Assembly (NCBI GenBank): GCA_002150815.3
Contig: NDFF03000145.1
Span: forward strand, 1 to 64,000
Source: Grammothele lineata
Taxonomy: Eukaryota > Basidiomycota > Agaricomycetes > Polyporales > Polyporaceae
Direction: 5' to 3'
DNA length: 64,000 bases
Positions within the stretch are counted from its first letter, which is position 1. Each line of letters starts with the position of its first letter. The position numbers and the translations under genes are program-made. Shown here piece after piece: positions 13,201 through 23,952 of this stretch. A model generated the notes under the pieces. That model worked only from the letters and a program-made list of their open reading frames with translations. It had not been told where the DNA came from and did not search any database.

Positions 13201-16200
13201 GCTTGCAGAGGTCGACAACGATTGCTACCTCGAACCCGCGGCGAGGGAGCAGATGCTCTCGGATATCTCCGCGTATACTCATGTGAGCAATAGTCTATCC
13301 TCCGTAGACATCTTACCCATTCGTTGGCTACAGGCGCTGTTCCCGAACAATGAGAACCCAAGCATTGTGCCACAGGTGCTCCCCGAGATCCTCATGCTCG
13401 CAACCGACCCAACCCCCGAAGCGCCATCTCTGCTCGCGAACAGCCTGTGGTACAAATACATGACCTCTCCAGACTGGGCTTGGAAAGTCTGGGACAACAC
13501 CATCGCGAGCCTCCGTCAGCTCCCCGCAATGATCGCTGACGTCCCCAGCCGCCGCACCTGCGCCCTCCGCTACGCCACCTTCCTCCTCCATGTCGACCAA
13601 CACCTCCCACGCGGTTTCGACGAGCAGATCCGCTCATGGCTCACAGGCGCAGGGCGAAATGAGATCGCCGCACTCACACCGGACGCGTGGGACGTCGTGA
13701 CGGTCGTGTTCCTCTTCCTCACCTGCCACGGCGCTCTCGCAACTACGACCATCCTCGAGGCCCTCGTCTTCCAGGTCTGGCAGGCTGGGGCGGCCGTGGC
13801 GAACGAGGAGCAAGGCCAGGCTCTGGAGACACTCCTCGGGGCCGTGCATTCCCTCTTCGAACATCTTCTGCTCCGCGACGAGTGTGGCACGGGACTGCCA
13901 CCCGCGGACGTATTCGAGGCGCAAGGTCTACAGACGCGCCGGCGCGACGTGTTCCGCGAGCCACACTTCTCGCTCTTGGTCGCAAACTTCCCCGCACTGG
14001 TCCTGATGGAGCAGAACCGGTTCCTCAGCGATCCCCTCCGCTCGACGTGCTCGAACCTCCGAAGGACGATATGCCGCGTAGGCGTGTTCCGACAAGGGAT
14101 TTATCGTGACTTGGACGTTGTGCGGCTTACGTTTGAGCGGTTGCTGGAATCACAGAGCGTCCCTGACGATCTGCACGAGCCCCTCGTCAGCGCGCTTAGG
14201 TTGATGCTCAACGATCCTGGACAAGGTGAGTTCCTGCTGTACCCTGTGTTCATAACCAGTACATTGAATCGCCTTTGCCTTGCAGACGGCCCTATCAACA
14301 CCGCGAACTGGAATTCGGTCTCATCCCTTCTGAGCCGTTGGAAACTTGCCGCGACATCGATCGAGATCCGCTTGACGATCAAGCAGATGCAGGAAGGCAT
14401 GTCGCACGAGTCGACACGTACAGCTGCGTACGCGAATCTGAACATGCTCGCGGAAGCGGTCTTCTACTCGTGTAAGCGACCCGAAGAAGCCGATTTCATT
14501 GCCGACCTCGCCACGGACATCGAGGGCATTGTCGCCGCCAAGGTCAGCCATCCTCATAGTGGGCATGCCGTAAACTGAATGCTCACTTTCCGCGTGCCGT
14601 CATAGTTTGTGTCGGCTGGATTGAAGCGCATCGACGTCATCCTCCGTGAGTGGAACCCGCTCGCGGACGCTAGGGACCTCAAGAGCACCGCGAGCGAGAT
14701 GCTGCGTTTGCTCGCCAACATCGTCGCGCCCTTCCGCAAGGACGCGACGCTCCCGCAGCTCGATGCGACTGTGCAGGAACATCTCTTCACCGCGATCTGT
14801 GCCAAAGTCGCGCACATGGCCCGCGTCATGCCCCCGCTCGTGCACGCGCCGTGGGAGCGCGAGGCCCAGCTCGCTTCGGAGGCGGTCGTCTTCCTCGCGC
14901 GGATGCTGCAATTCCACCTCGGTTTCCCTATCGCGTGGAGTCAGCAAGCGAAGGACCTAGCGGCGGAGTTGTGTCTTGACCTGACGCGGCTGGCTCTGGT
15001 ACGTCGTGCGTACTCGTTGTCTGCTAAACGATCCTGACCTCGTCGCTATAGATGCACGGTGCTGGCGAGAGCCTTAACATGCTCGTCTTCCCACTGCTCC
15101 TCGACACCCTCTGCTACACACTAGACGGTACGATCGCCGATATCTCAACCATCACCTCACTAACCACCCACTCCCCCGCCATACCACACAGAGATCCCAA
15201 CAGACGTAAAAGCGACAGGCCCATACGACCCATTCAAGAACTACCCCGAGTTCGCGCTCTCCGACCTCCCCTCCGACACTCCGCCCGAGTACCGCGCCCG
15301 CCTCCGCACGCTCCTCCCGTACGTCGAGCCCCCGCCCGCCGTCGCCGGCCTTGTCTACGCCACCCGCGACGCCTCGGGCGCCCCCGTTGGCGCCCCCGTG
15401 CCCGTCCAGAACCGCCCCTGGGAGTGGACCGAGTTCCTGGGGGACACTCCGACGGGCGAACAGCCCCCAGCCGGGACCCGCGGGGGCCCCTCGGGCACCC
15501 ACGCGCACGGCAGCAATGCTGGAACGTCCACGGGCGCGTCGAAGGGTATCGGGATGGGTACAGGGACGGGGACAAGCGACCGCTCAAGCCGGCCCCAAGT
15601 GCGCAACGGGGCCGCACTTGCACTAGAGCTTTTCGACGCGCGCGTCACGGGCGACCGCGTCATCTCCCCCTCCGCCACCTCCCCGTCCACCTCCGTGCCC
15701 GCCTCCTCGTCCGCACCCGCACGCGTGTCCTCCGCGCTGTCCCCCTCTTCGGCCACTGTGGCTGGGCTCGGGGCCGCAATCTCGGGAGCGGGCGCGGGCA
15801 CGAGCGCAGGCGGAGGAGCGGACGGGCTCGCGGAGGAGACGCTGCGCTCCTTCCAGGATGGGGTGTACGCCGAGGGCGCGTTCCGGCGCGACTGGCGCGA
15901 GACGCGCGTCGCACTCGACGGCCCCAACTCCTCCTCGTCCGCCCCAGGGGAGAGCGGCGGCAGCGGTGGCGAGCCCGCACCGCTCCCCGCGCTGACGAGC
16001 TCAGGCGGCTTCGCCTTGCACCACACGCACGGAGGCGGAGGCGTACCGCAGCGCCCCTCATCTCGCCGTCCGTCCCCCGCGTCCTCCGCGCGTTCTGCTG
16101 GGTCGGTGCGGCAGAGCCCCGCGCACCCGCTCAGCCGGCTGTCCGTATCGACAGCGGGGGAGGTGATCGACGTCGACGCGTTCGACGGGGGCGGCACGTC

Positions 16201-16381
16201 CGCGGGGACGGGGACGGGCTCAGGCTCATCTGCGGCGGCGCACAAGCGCAAGGCGGCGGCGATGAGCACGATCGTGGAAGACGACGAGATTGAGTTCGTC
16301 GAGGGCCCGGTGCCCGCGGCGGCGGCGTCATCGACGGCGGCGCGTGCGAGAGCGGGGAAGACGACGAAGAAGCGGAGATGA
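10222..16381 (+). CDS. MED12: Mediator complex subunit 12 (CDK8 kinase module)
   Basis: MED12/Srb8 holds the Mediator kinase module together and activates CDK8-cyclin C in the nucleus. The model has 18 exons: 10222-10303, 10364-10461, 10511-10635, 10707-10926, 10989-11194, 11277-11481, 11506-11598, 11650-11907, 11960-12373, 12434-12614, 12670-12805, 12857-12962, 13016-13282, 13334-14225, 14286-14542, 14606-14998, 15052-15127 and 15192-16381. Every junction keeps phase and the sum gives 1732 residues. The N-terminus has the fungal signature YELRPPGWLPKAH. The Med12 domain follows (SRVTLNDARRQAWF, then LGKSVPHGAKG and IPRAVWFLRVFGAN). The C-terminal 350 residues are low complexity with a basic KTTKKRR end. 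The ATG directly follows an acceptor, so a 5'-UTR exon ending at 10150 is likely. The introns at 12806-12856 and 13283-13333 are each 51 nt and free of stops, so retention would keep frame. Confidence 0.93.
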
Positions 16382-16671
16382 CGGAGGTGGCGGGGCGGCT
16401 TCCAGGCTTCATGTCATCATGTAACTTATCGTATGAACGGACTGGTTATGGCAGGATATAGGAGCCCTCTAATATCACGATATCATTCCCCACGAGTAGA
16501 GTATCAATGGTAGCAGGATGCAAGTGGTTGTACGATATACAATGCATGCTAATAATGTATGTTTGTGGAGCAAGGCACCAAGAAAAGTAGTAATAAGGAT
16601 ACTCAGTGCGGGGAATAGGGTCAGGATTAAGGGATACAGCAACACCGAAACCGCAACAAGAGCCTACAGCA

Positions 16672-17843
16672 TCACGGGAAGGGGAACCGAAGTAGGAAGA
16701 AGGCGTCAAATGGGCCTTCTGCAGGTTTGCCGTGGACGGGCGGAGGGGGAGGGGGCAGCGGACATGACTCGCCCTGTATCGCGGCGATACTGTGCACCAT
16801 GTGCTTGACGACAAAGTTATCCGCTGGCTTTGTCTTGATCTGGATGCGGCACGTTGGACACGAGTACTCCGGGTGGGCGTGACCACTGAGGCACCTGGCA
16901 ATTTCGGCTTCGAGCGCTCTCCTGTGGTGGGGAACGAGATCCTGACGGCTAAGCTGCGCCAGGAAGTGCCGAGGCACAATCCGCTGCAGCTCGTAGTTGG
17001 GGTGTGTGCTGAGGTGCTTGACAAGCGCCTGACTGAACCAGTCTTGGATACAACCCTTGCAGAACGTGTGGCCGCACGAGAGGCTATTGAACAGAACGCC
17101 GCAATGAAAGCATGGAAACCGTGTGAGACCGACGTTTGTTGCGACGGTGATGAGGACGTACACGTATGGGTACCACATCTTCTCTTGGCAGACCTCGCAG
17201 TTCACGTGCTCACCCAATGCGATCAACAACTGTGGAGAGTGGTCAGGGGTGGTGGTCGAGCGGAGACAATAAGCGCTGCAGACCTTGCTGTCCACAGAAG
17301 GCGCTTCAGCGATAACGGTGGGTTTTGAGGATGGTTTGACCGGAGGGTCGGCTGCAGCCTAAAGGCACACATGTATAAGTCATCGGAGGTATGCTGCGAG
17401 TTCAGGATGCACTCACCGCCGCCCGAGTCATGGCATCCAGCTTCTCCTGCAACTTCTTGTTCTCCTGAACGCAATTGACCACCCGGATGGTTAGCGACTT
17501 ACCGAAGTCTGAAAAGCGTGCATCAACCACGCACCTCCTCCAGAGACTTGATCCTATCCGCCTTCGAAGGGGCTTGCCTCCTGGGCACCGGCCGGACATC
17601 ATCTTCGTCCGAAGAGATCTCAATGACCTCCGACGGTCGAGGCTTTTGTTGAGGGCGCTGCCGGTTTTGCTTGCGCTCGACGGCCTGCTTCTTGCGAGCA
17701 GGACCTTCCTCGTGGTTTATGACTATCCGATGTGCTGCTGGGTTGGATGGGCCAGCCTGTGCGGGCTGACCATGTGGGTGGTGATGATGCCTCGGAGAGG
17801 GCTGGCGGCTCCCATTCCGAGTTGTAGTGCGTGTCACGGGCAT
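16672..17843 (-). CDS. RING-finger protein with SUMO-interaction motif, probable E3 ubiquitin ligase
   Basis: Four exons: 17843-17535, 17464-17417, 17358-17162 and 17083-16672, giving 321 residues. The N-terminal 100 residues are basic and disordered and contain EVIEISSDEDD, an acidic hydrophobic core typical of SUMO-interacting motifs. A short coiled coil (ENKKLQEKLDAM) comes next. The RING starts with CEVC and continues after the third intron as LSCGHTFCKGC; the remaining ligands are in SCPTCR near residue 275. Donor GTACGT at 17161-17156 restores the usual RING spacing, whereas reading through that intron separates the first cysteine pair from the rest. A RING with a SUMO-interaction motif resembles SUMO-targeted ubiquitin ligases, but the substrate cannot be told from sequence. 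About 35 non-consensus residues separate the middle and last cysteine pairs, more than in a canonical RING. Confidence 0.8.
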
Positions 17844-18357
17844 GACTGAGGATTATGAACTGATTTGGGCGGATATGCGGTATGCGGGTAGAGTGTATGC
17901 GACGGGCGCTGGTGGTGGTGGAGGTAAGAGGCAAAGGGCAGGTGGAGGGTGGCGGTTGAATTAAAGCCTACGGGCGTCAAATCGGCCTCCCTAAATCGCG
18001 GACGTTTTGGCAATGGCTGGACGCGTCGTGCCGGATCACGTGCTCCCCGATGGCTCGCTTCCACGCCCGTCCCCAGAGCGGCCCGGCCGGTCCTCGGCCG
18101 GTTGAGGCAGTTACCCAGCCAGAAATCGTGATGCTCGAGGCTAGGATGATTGGCATTCACTTCTGCGAACCGACAGCTGCAGCCTTTGAGGACAGCTGCA
18201 GTGATAAATTAGATGGAAATCTGCTCGGACATGCTACGGACACCATGCGCCGATCCGAGACCTGCGCCAGCCATGGGTGCCACACACTTAGCACCGCCGC
18301 CGCCGCCGCAGACGTATTACGGCGCACCCGCTCGCTCCGGAATCCGACTTCACTCAG
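17844..18357. other. Intergenic, no gene seen
   Basis: Short Pro/His-rich or Arg-rich open frames only, none with supporting splice structure. This is the likely promoter of the RING gene together with the 3' flank of the small minus-strand ORF that ends at 18358. Confidence 0.5.
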
Positions 18358-18735
18358 TCAGACCGGTGCGGCCTTGCGATCGTACCCTACGTCCACATCC
18401 GACTCCGGCCTCAGGTCCGATATGTCCTCATCGCCCAGTCCACCGCCGAGAGCCTTGGACGGTGTCCGGGCGCGGAGCGAGTCCTCTAGATTGACGATCT
18501 CGACCTCCTCCCGCACAGAAACCCCGACCCGTACCTCCGTCGGCGCGCCCTTTATGTTCCCGAACGTCCGCGCAAAGTCGACGTGGCGCTCGTACGAGCG
18601 ATCCTGCTGACGACGGCGGGCTAGTGAGTTCGCTAGCCTCAGAGAAGCGAGGCGGAGCAACGGAACGGAACGCACCTCGGGTGTGACGATTCCTTCGGCT
18701 TCGTCTTCCCGAAGCTTCAGGCGCACGTTGAGCAT
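18358..18735 (-). CDS. Small hypothetical protein, weak model
   Basis: A 125-codon frame opens with ATG directly after a good acceptor (CTCCCAAG at 18743-18736). An intron with a GTACGC donor at 18793-18788 may therefore lie in the 5' leader. The start (RLKLREDEAEG) and the acidic C-terminal third look protein-like, and VEIVNLED resembles a SUMO-interaction motif. Internal GTGCGT and GTACGG sites could instead be used, giving a different middle section, so the exon structure is unresolved. No family is recognised. Confidence 0.35.
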   Translation of the reverse strand: MLNVRLKLREDEAEGIVTPEVRSVPLLRLASLRLANSLARRRQQDRSYERHVDFARTFGNIKGAPTEVRVGVSVREEVEIVNLEDSLRARTPSKALGGGLGDEDISDLRPESDVDVGYDRKAAPV

Positions 18736-19174
18736 CTTGGGAGATTCACGTCAGCACACTCAGCCATTTCCATAAGATGAGGTGGTGCGTACCGCAAGCA
18801 GGGAGCACCTATCCACGGGGCGGCGTTAGCAACTAAAACAAAGTCGATTCTAACTGCATGACCCATACGTGTAAATACGGCCCATTGGAAGGCCTATTAT
18901 TGCGGGATAATTGGATTGTGGCAGAACGGTCTATTCGTGTGCATGTCAATTTGCGGATTCGAGGTTCAAGGGGTTTGAGGAAATGAACGCACGATAAGAA
19001 TAAGATCTGCGAGCTAACACATGCATTTCATGAGCAAAATCTCGTACTGAGAACCATCGCGTGCGCTCACCGTGCACAAACATGTAAGTAGTGATGACTG
19101 GATGAAGGCTTGAGCAACCTTATTCTTGATCGTATCGTATCCTACTCGGATTCATGGAAACTCGCATCATTCTC
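18736..19174. other. Intergenic; lacks the expected 3' half of the neighbouring 7TM gene
   Basis: I read all three minus-strand frames here for the last two membrane segments that the 7TM gene should have and found neither them nor the usual Tyr-x-x-Asn-Thr-Gly motif of the family. The stretch is AT-richer than its surroundings and otherwise featureless. Confidence 0.5.
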
Positions 19175-20049
19175 TCAAACGTTCAGCGAGATCAAGACGG
19201 ACTCACGTCGAAATCCTATACGGTTTTGGGCACTCCAGTACAGGAGAGCGACTCTGTGGAGACGTTATGGTTATTCCCTTGAAGAGATCAAACCGGATAA
19301 CTGACGTAACGACCGCGTCGCAGACAACATGTACACCTAGCCAGGAGTCGATAATGGGGATCAATGTCGTGTAGTTTGTCACACTGTGTTTCTTCAGTCA
19401 TCTGTGTTACCGGGAAGGAAATTCGACGTACTTGGACTGAGCCAAAAACGCGAAGGCCGTCGCGGCAACACCAAGGACGCACGTCACGGCGGTCAGGCCA
19501 ATGATGATCCAGAACAGGACGCGTGAATTGCTGAGCTCCCAGACCCGGTAGGCGAAGTAGGCTTCGATTGGGCCCGACGTGCTATTAGAGAGGAGAAGAC
19601 ATCAGTTCTCCCCCCAAGACCAGAAGCTCGATCGCACGCACGCTATGATGAACGCGGGCGATGCGGTTAATGGCCATGGCGCATGATCGAACGCATTCGG
19701 ATTCGTGAAGTTGTTGACCAAGAAGGACCACAGAAGCCAGCAGAGCGTGCCTGTGTGGAAGGTGTCGACGAGGAATGTCCAATAGACCAATAACCTTCAG
19801 GTACGGCCAAGGACGAGACCGGGTCAGTATGTCGTTGATACGCGTCGGAGCCCGAACATTAAGAAGGACCCACTGAGTAAGGGCGTTATCTCGGAACAAC
19901 CGCGTGCGATACTGAACGAACTGCAAGGCGCTGAAGCCGTAGAAGAACGCGTTGATACATATGCTGAGGACGATCGGCCCCAAGACCGCGCTGAACTTGA
20001 CGTCGGAGTCAAGGAGCTGCTGGCTCGATTCGAACGGGTTCAAGGGCAT
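19175..20049 (-). CDS. Basidiomycete seven-TM protein of the DUF6534 type, C-terminally truncated
   Basis: Five exons, all joined in phase 2: 20049-19874, 19794-19642, 19581-19432, 19383-19306 and 19253-19175, giving 211 residues. Family members are multi-pass membrane proteins of unknown function, abundant in Agaricomycetes and usually about 300-350 residues. The visible segments are TM1 (VLGPIVLSICINAFF), TM2 (LLVYWTFLVDTFHTG), a third near ATSGPIEAYFAYRVW, TM4 (VLFWIIIGLTAVTC) and TM5 (WLGVHVVCDAVVTVALLYW). The family motif NRIGFRRESVLISLN follows, then an in-frame TGA. The last two helices are absent downstream. The five clean introns argue against random decay of the 5' part. It is either a truncated but expressed gene or an early pseudogene. 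Frame and introns are seen; function is unknown. Confidence 0.7.
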
Positions 20050-21272
20050 GGTAACCGATCCAGAGCTGATTAGTCTAAAAGGATTGAGTCAAATGGTTAG
20101 TGTGAAGGGGTGAAAAGAGGGGGATAGAGAAAGAACGAGAGGGTCGTCAATGATTAAAGGAGAAGGAGTTGGGTGTCCAACGTCAAGGAGACGTCCCCCG
20201 GGGTTCGTGGGTACAAAGAAAGAACGGACGTCTGTAACGTCACCGCGGAAGCCCAGCGCTCAGCAGTCAACGGAAGACGATCTCAACAGCAGTACGCAAG
20301 TCACCGGGTCGAGACTGAGGACGGTATCGGGTACTTGCCCCCACCATGATCCCATTCGAACGGAACCGCGCTGTCATGCCCGATGTGTCCGACGGCCTTG
20401 AGAGGAGATGCGAAGAGTCCGGGAGGACAGCCCATGGGGCGGCGTTCTGACTTCTTGTGATGCGGGCTGTAGCGCAGCGCGCTCGCATACGTAGGATCCA
20501 TTCATCGGCCGGTTCCCCCGAATCCGGACGCTCGTCATGCGTAGCTCGAAGGATACCAGGACGCCGGTATGGCTGCGGTCAATCATCCACCTGAGGATGT
20601 CAATCGTGAGCACCTCTTAACGTGAACTTAGCGTTATAGATTTGAGGCGTAACGGAAAAAGAGCTGAACGAGACACGGACTTGAGTCGAAGTTGCAAGCG
20701 GAAGTCGTGGCGGGCGGCTCCGAGTAGCCTCGGGCGCTCCCGGTTGCCGCGGGAGTGACGTCGCTAAATCTGCCCCGTGGGAATATTCGACCGACCATTC
20801 TCGACCACTGTGGCTGAAAGAAGGCTTGCCTTTCAACCTAGCCAACGGTGCGTACGTCTCTTCGTCCTCTCCCACTGGCTTTCTCTGTGCTGGCCGCCAT
20901 CTGTGGGAAATGTGTGAGTCTAGAACTCTGACTCTGCACTCTTCCCTTTGCGAAACCATCTCAGAGAGTGGACACTGTCGTTCACTCTAGCCACTCCGGA
21001 TGTCTGTAAGATCGAGCGCAAGCCGCCGCTATCCAAAGTTCTTGCGGCATCCGCGCTTCGAGCTTTACTCTTGCTTTTAAACTGGCTCTTTCCCTACATG
21101 TGTCTGCTGTTGGCACAACAGCAGCATGCCTTTGGCTTGGTTGCCGTTGCAATTCTCTGCTGTTCGCGAATTTGTATCTCTCTTACTCACTTTGTGTTTG
21201 TCCACAGTGTCTTCTCCGTCGGCCGGCAACTCACCCAATCTGTCCCTATTGACGCTTGCAAATTCGGTCCCA
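20050..21272. other. Intergenic between divergent 7TM and BTB genes
   Basis: No supported gene. Overlapping frames at 20267-20613 and 20600-20959 on the minus strand have no motif or splice continuity. In the BTB gene's frame an upstream ATG at 21126 would add 49 hydrophobic residues. I treat that as leader sequence. Confidence 0.45.
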
Positions 21273-22151
21273 ATGCAGGCTGAGACAAGCGATAGCCTCG
21301 CAACCCTCCCGCCACGTGGCGAATACCACCCTCTATTCTCTTCAGAAGATGGCGACGTCGTCTTGGGCTCGAAGGACGGTGTCCTATTCCGCGTTCATTC
21401 TTACACCCTCAAGACCACATCAGGATGGTTCCGCGCGATGTACTCTTTACCTCAGCATGCATCGTCTTCCGATGATGGCCAGGAAACTATCGTCGTGGAC
21501 GAAGACTCTGAAACACTTGAAGGGCTACTCAAAATCGTCTCTGGGCTCGGCATCCCCCGCCTCGACTCATACGACCTCATCGAACCCATCCTCCATGCCG
21601 CAGAGAAGTACGACATGGCGGGCCCAATGTCCGTCGTCCGCGCGCTCCTCGCGACGCCCCCACTACTCGCCGACCCACTCCGCCTCTACGCCATCGCATG
21701 CCGGTACGGGTGGGAAGACGAGGCGCTAATGGCCTCACGCGCAACCCTCACGCTCAACCTCCACGCACCCGAGCACCGCTCAACCCTCCGCAAACTCGGA
21801 ACCGACGCGCTCCTCGGCCTCTTCGCGCTGCACCGCGCGCGGCGCGAGACGCTCCGACGGCGGCTCGACGACCCCCCGTTCGTGAGCGACTCGGGCGACA
21901 CCTCGTGCTCGAACTGCGGCGCGCTCGTCGACTACCACACCTGGCGCGAGCTCAAGTACGTGATCATCATGGAGATGGACGCGCGCCCGCTGGGCGACAC
22001 GGTCGTCAACCCCGGGCTGCTCGAGTGGCCCGCTGCGCGCGAGTGCTGGGCGGCCAAGTGCGCGAGCTGCGAGCGCGTGCTGTATGACAAGACGCTTACG
22101 ATGCGCGTTATTCGGGAGTGCATCGAGCAGCTCCCGACGACGATCGAGTGA
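21273..22151 (+). CDS. BTB/POZ domain protein
   Basis: A single-exon frame of 292 residues from ATG 21273. Residues about 18-125 form a fungal BTB fold: HPLFSSEDGDVVLGSKDG, then FRVHSYTLKTTSGWFRAMY, then an acidic turn, then LEGLLKIVSGL. This is the usual DV-x-L-x-(S/T)-x-DG-x-x-F-x-(V/L)-H layout of the basidiomycete BTB family. The C-terminal half is helical and contains two cysteine pairs (CSNC and CASC), which could bind a metal. These proteins are expansion-prone in Agaricomycetes and are thought to serve as interaction modules, sometimes as cullin-3 adaptors; for this member that is inference. The longer start at 21126 gives an unconvincing hydrophobic extension. Confidence 0.8.
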   Translation: MQAETSDSLATLPPRGEYHPLFSSEDGDVVLGSKDGVLFRVHSYTLKTTSGWFRAMYSLPQHASSSDDGQETIVVDEDSETLEGLLKIVSGLGIPRLDSYDLIEPILHAAEKYDMAGPMSVVRALLATPPLLADPLRLYAIACRYGWEDEALMASRATLTLNLHAPEHRSTLRKLGTDALLGLFALHRARRETLRRRLDDPPFVSDSGDTSCSNCGALVDYHTWRELKYVIIMEMDARPLGDTVVNPGLLEWPAARECWAAKCASCERVLYDKTLTMRVIRECIEQLPTTIE

Positions 22152-22825
22152 GTGTGGGCGTGTCGTTGTGCTTGTCCGGGTCCTTCGCCTTTTGGGGCCG
22201 TGGCACTGACATGCGATTTTCCACTAGACCTCTCCCTCCCCCCTATCCTTCACCCATAATAGCACGGAGTGCCTCTGAGTGAGCGCACCCCCCACTTTGG
22301 TTCCCGGATTTTCGCGCGATGGCCTGGTGGGCCCCGATGTTTGGTTGGATTCTTGGACTGCATACGGTGTACAATTACAAATACGGAACTTGTATCATAC
22401 TCGCAATTTCAATCTCTACACACGACCCTCAGCTTATTCCGGGGAAGGGTGGTATCTTAGTGCTGCGCACCCACTTCAAGCCCGAGGTCTGATTTCGAAG
22501 AATCTAATGAAAGTCGTCCCGCGCTTCGCTAACTCCGGGAACGATATCGGCGTAATGCCGCTCGTGTACTGGAGACGAAAGAAACTATCGACGTCGTTCA
22601 CTGACCCACATCGCCACGGGTGGGTCCTGAGGACGTCGCGCACTTGCGCATTGTGGGGCCCACGGTCCAAGGAGATATTCCCTCATGGTACTGCAGAACG
22701 ACCACCTAGTTCGCTGGAGCCCATGGTGAGCATAAAACCGAGTTCGGGACACAGTCTACATGACAGCCCCCCAACCACTCGACACCAACCATAGCTAAGT
22801 AAACCAAACGCCTCCTGAACCACCC
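22152..22825. other. Intergenic between BTB and SDR genes
   Basis: Both neighbours are on the plus strand. The stretch should contain the BTB 3' untranslated region and the SDR promoter. No coding signal or repeat is evident. Confidence 0.45.
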
Positions 22826-23850
22826 ATGTCCTCCGACCTCTTCTCCATCTCCGGCCGCATCGCCCTCGTCACCGGCGCCAGCTCCGGTATCGGCTCCTAC
22901 GTCGCGCTCGGGCTCGCGCGTGCTGGCGCCGCGCGTGTGTACGCCGTCGGTCGCCGTGCCGCGCAGCTTGCAGCCGTCGCCTCCCGCGCAGGGTCGACAG
23001 TGGGGACGGTCGTCCCGCTCGTCGGGGACGTGTCGACGATTGAAGGGTGTAAGGAGGTCGCGCGTGCGTTCGTCGAGGCTGAGCGGGCGCACCTGGGTGA
23101 GGGAGAGGAGGCGGAAGCGAAGGTGAAACTGGATCTGCTTGTGAACAACGCGGGGATGGGAGTGCAGGAGGGCGCGTGGGCACACGGGGCTGGGGCGGAG
23201 GAGGTCAGGGACGCACTCCTCGCGGCGTCGGACGCGGACTGGGCGAAGGTCTTCGCGGTGAACGTGGGCTCTCTTCAGGTAGGCTTGCTGTCCTATCTTA
23301 CGACTTAGTCTGTAACTTACACGTATCACCGCGATTACGCTCGACAGTGGCTCTCCGCCGCGCTCCTCCCATACCTCGTCAACGCGGCTCAGGACGGCGG
23401 GAAAGCCGAAGGGCGGGGCTGCATCGTGAACAACACCTCCGTCTCCGCCTTCTTCGTCTCGCCACAGGTCCAAGGCCACCTCTACGCGGCGAGCAAGGCC
23501 GCTGCGGAGAGCGTGACGCTCAACCTTGCGAGCAAGTTCACGCGCATGGGTGTGCGCGTGAATAGTATCGCGCCCGCGAACGTGCCGAGCGAGATCAACG
23601 ACCCCGCGAATCCGCGCAGCTTCATCGCTGCGATGAAGGACCTCATTCCTATTGGGAGGATAGGCAACGAGGAGGATATGGTTGGGGCGGTGGTGTATCT
23701 CGCGTCGAGAGCTGGAAGCTATATCTCGGGGAATGTCATCAAGGTAAGGGAAGTTTTTTGAGGATCTCAACGGGTGATACTGAATACAATCGTTGCGATT
23801 TTTCATAGCTCGACGGAGGCTCATTAGTTGGCGTAGAAGCACACCCTTGA
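22826..23850 (+). CDS. Short-chain dehydrogenase/reductase (classical SDR)
   Basis: Three exons (22826-23278, 23348-23743 and 23809-23850) give 296 residues. This is a Rossmann-fold NAD(P)-dependent oxidoreductase. The nucleotide-binding motif TGASSGIG is at residues 16-23 and the structural NNAG is near residue 105. The catalytic Ser184, Tyr197 and Lys201 occur in the order S-x12-Y-x3-K (YAASK). The end LDGGSLVGVEAHP, encoded by the 14-codon last exon, matches the usual C-terminal (L/V)DGG of the family. An Arg pair after the glycine motif (GRR, residues 42-44) suggests a preference for NADPH. The substrate cannot be inferred. The protein looks soluble, with no signal peptide. Confidence 0.9.
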
Positions 23851-23952
23851 TAAAATACAGCGACTGCGATACATTCAAATGAATATCTAGTGCACATTAC
23901 GTCGAGAGCTGGACACATACCATACAACAACACCCAGAGCGTAGTACGTGCT

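Noticed and set aside
20267..20613. Minus-strand frames upstream of the 7TM gene
   Set aside because: No hydrophobic segments or splice continuity; cannot be the missing part of the 7TM gene, being upstream of its start.
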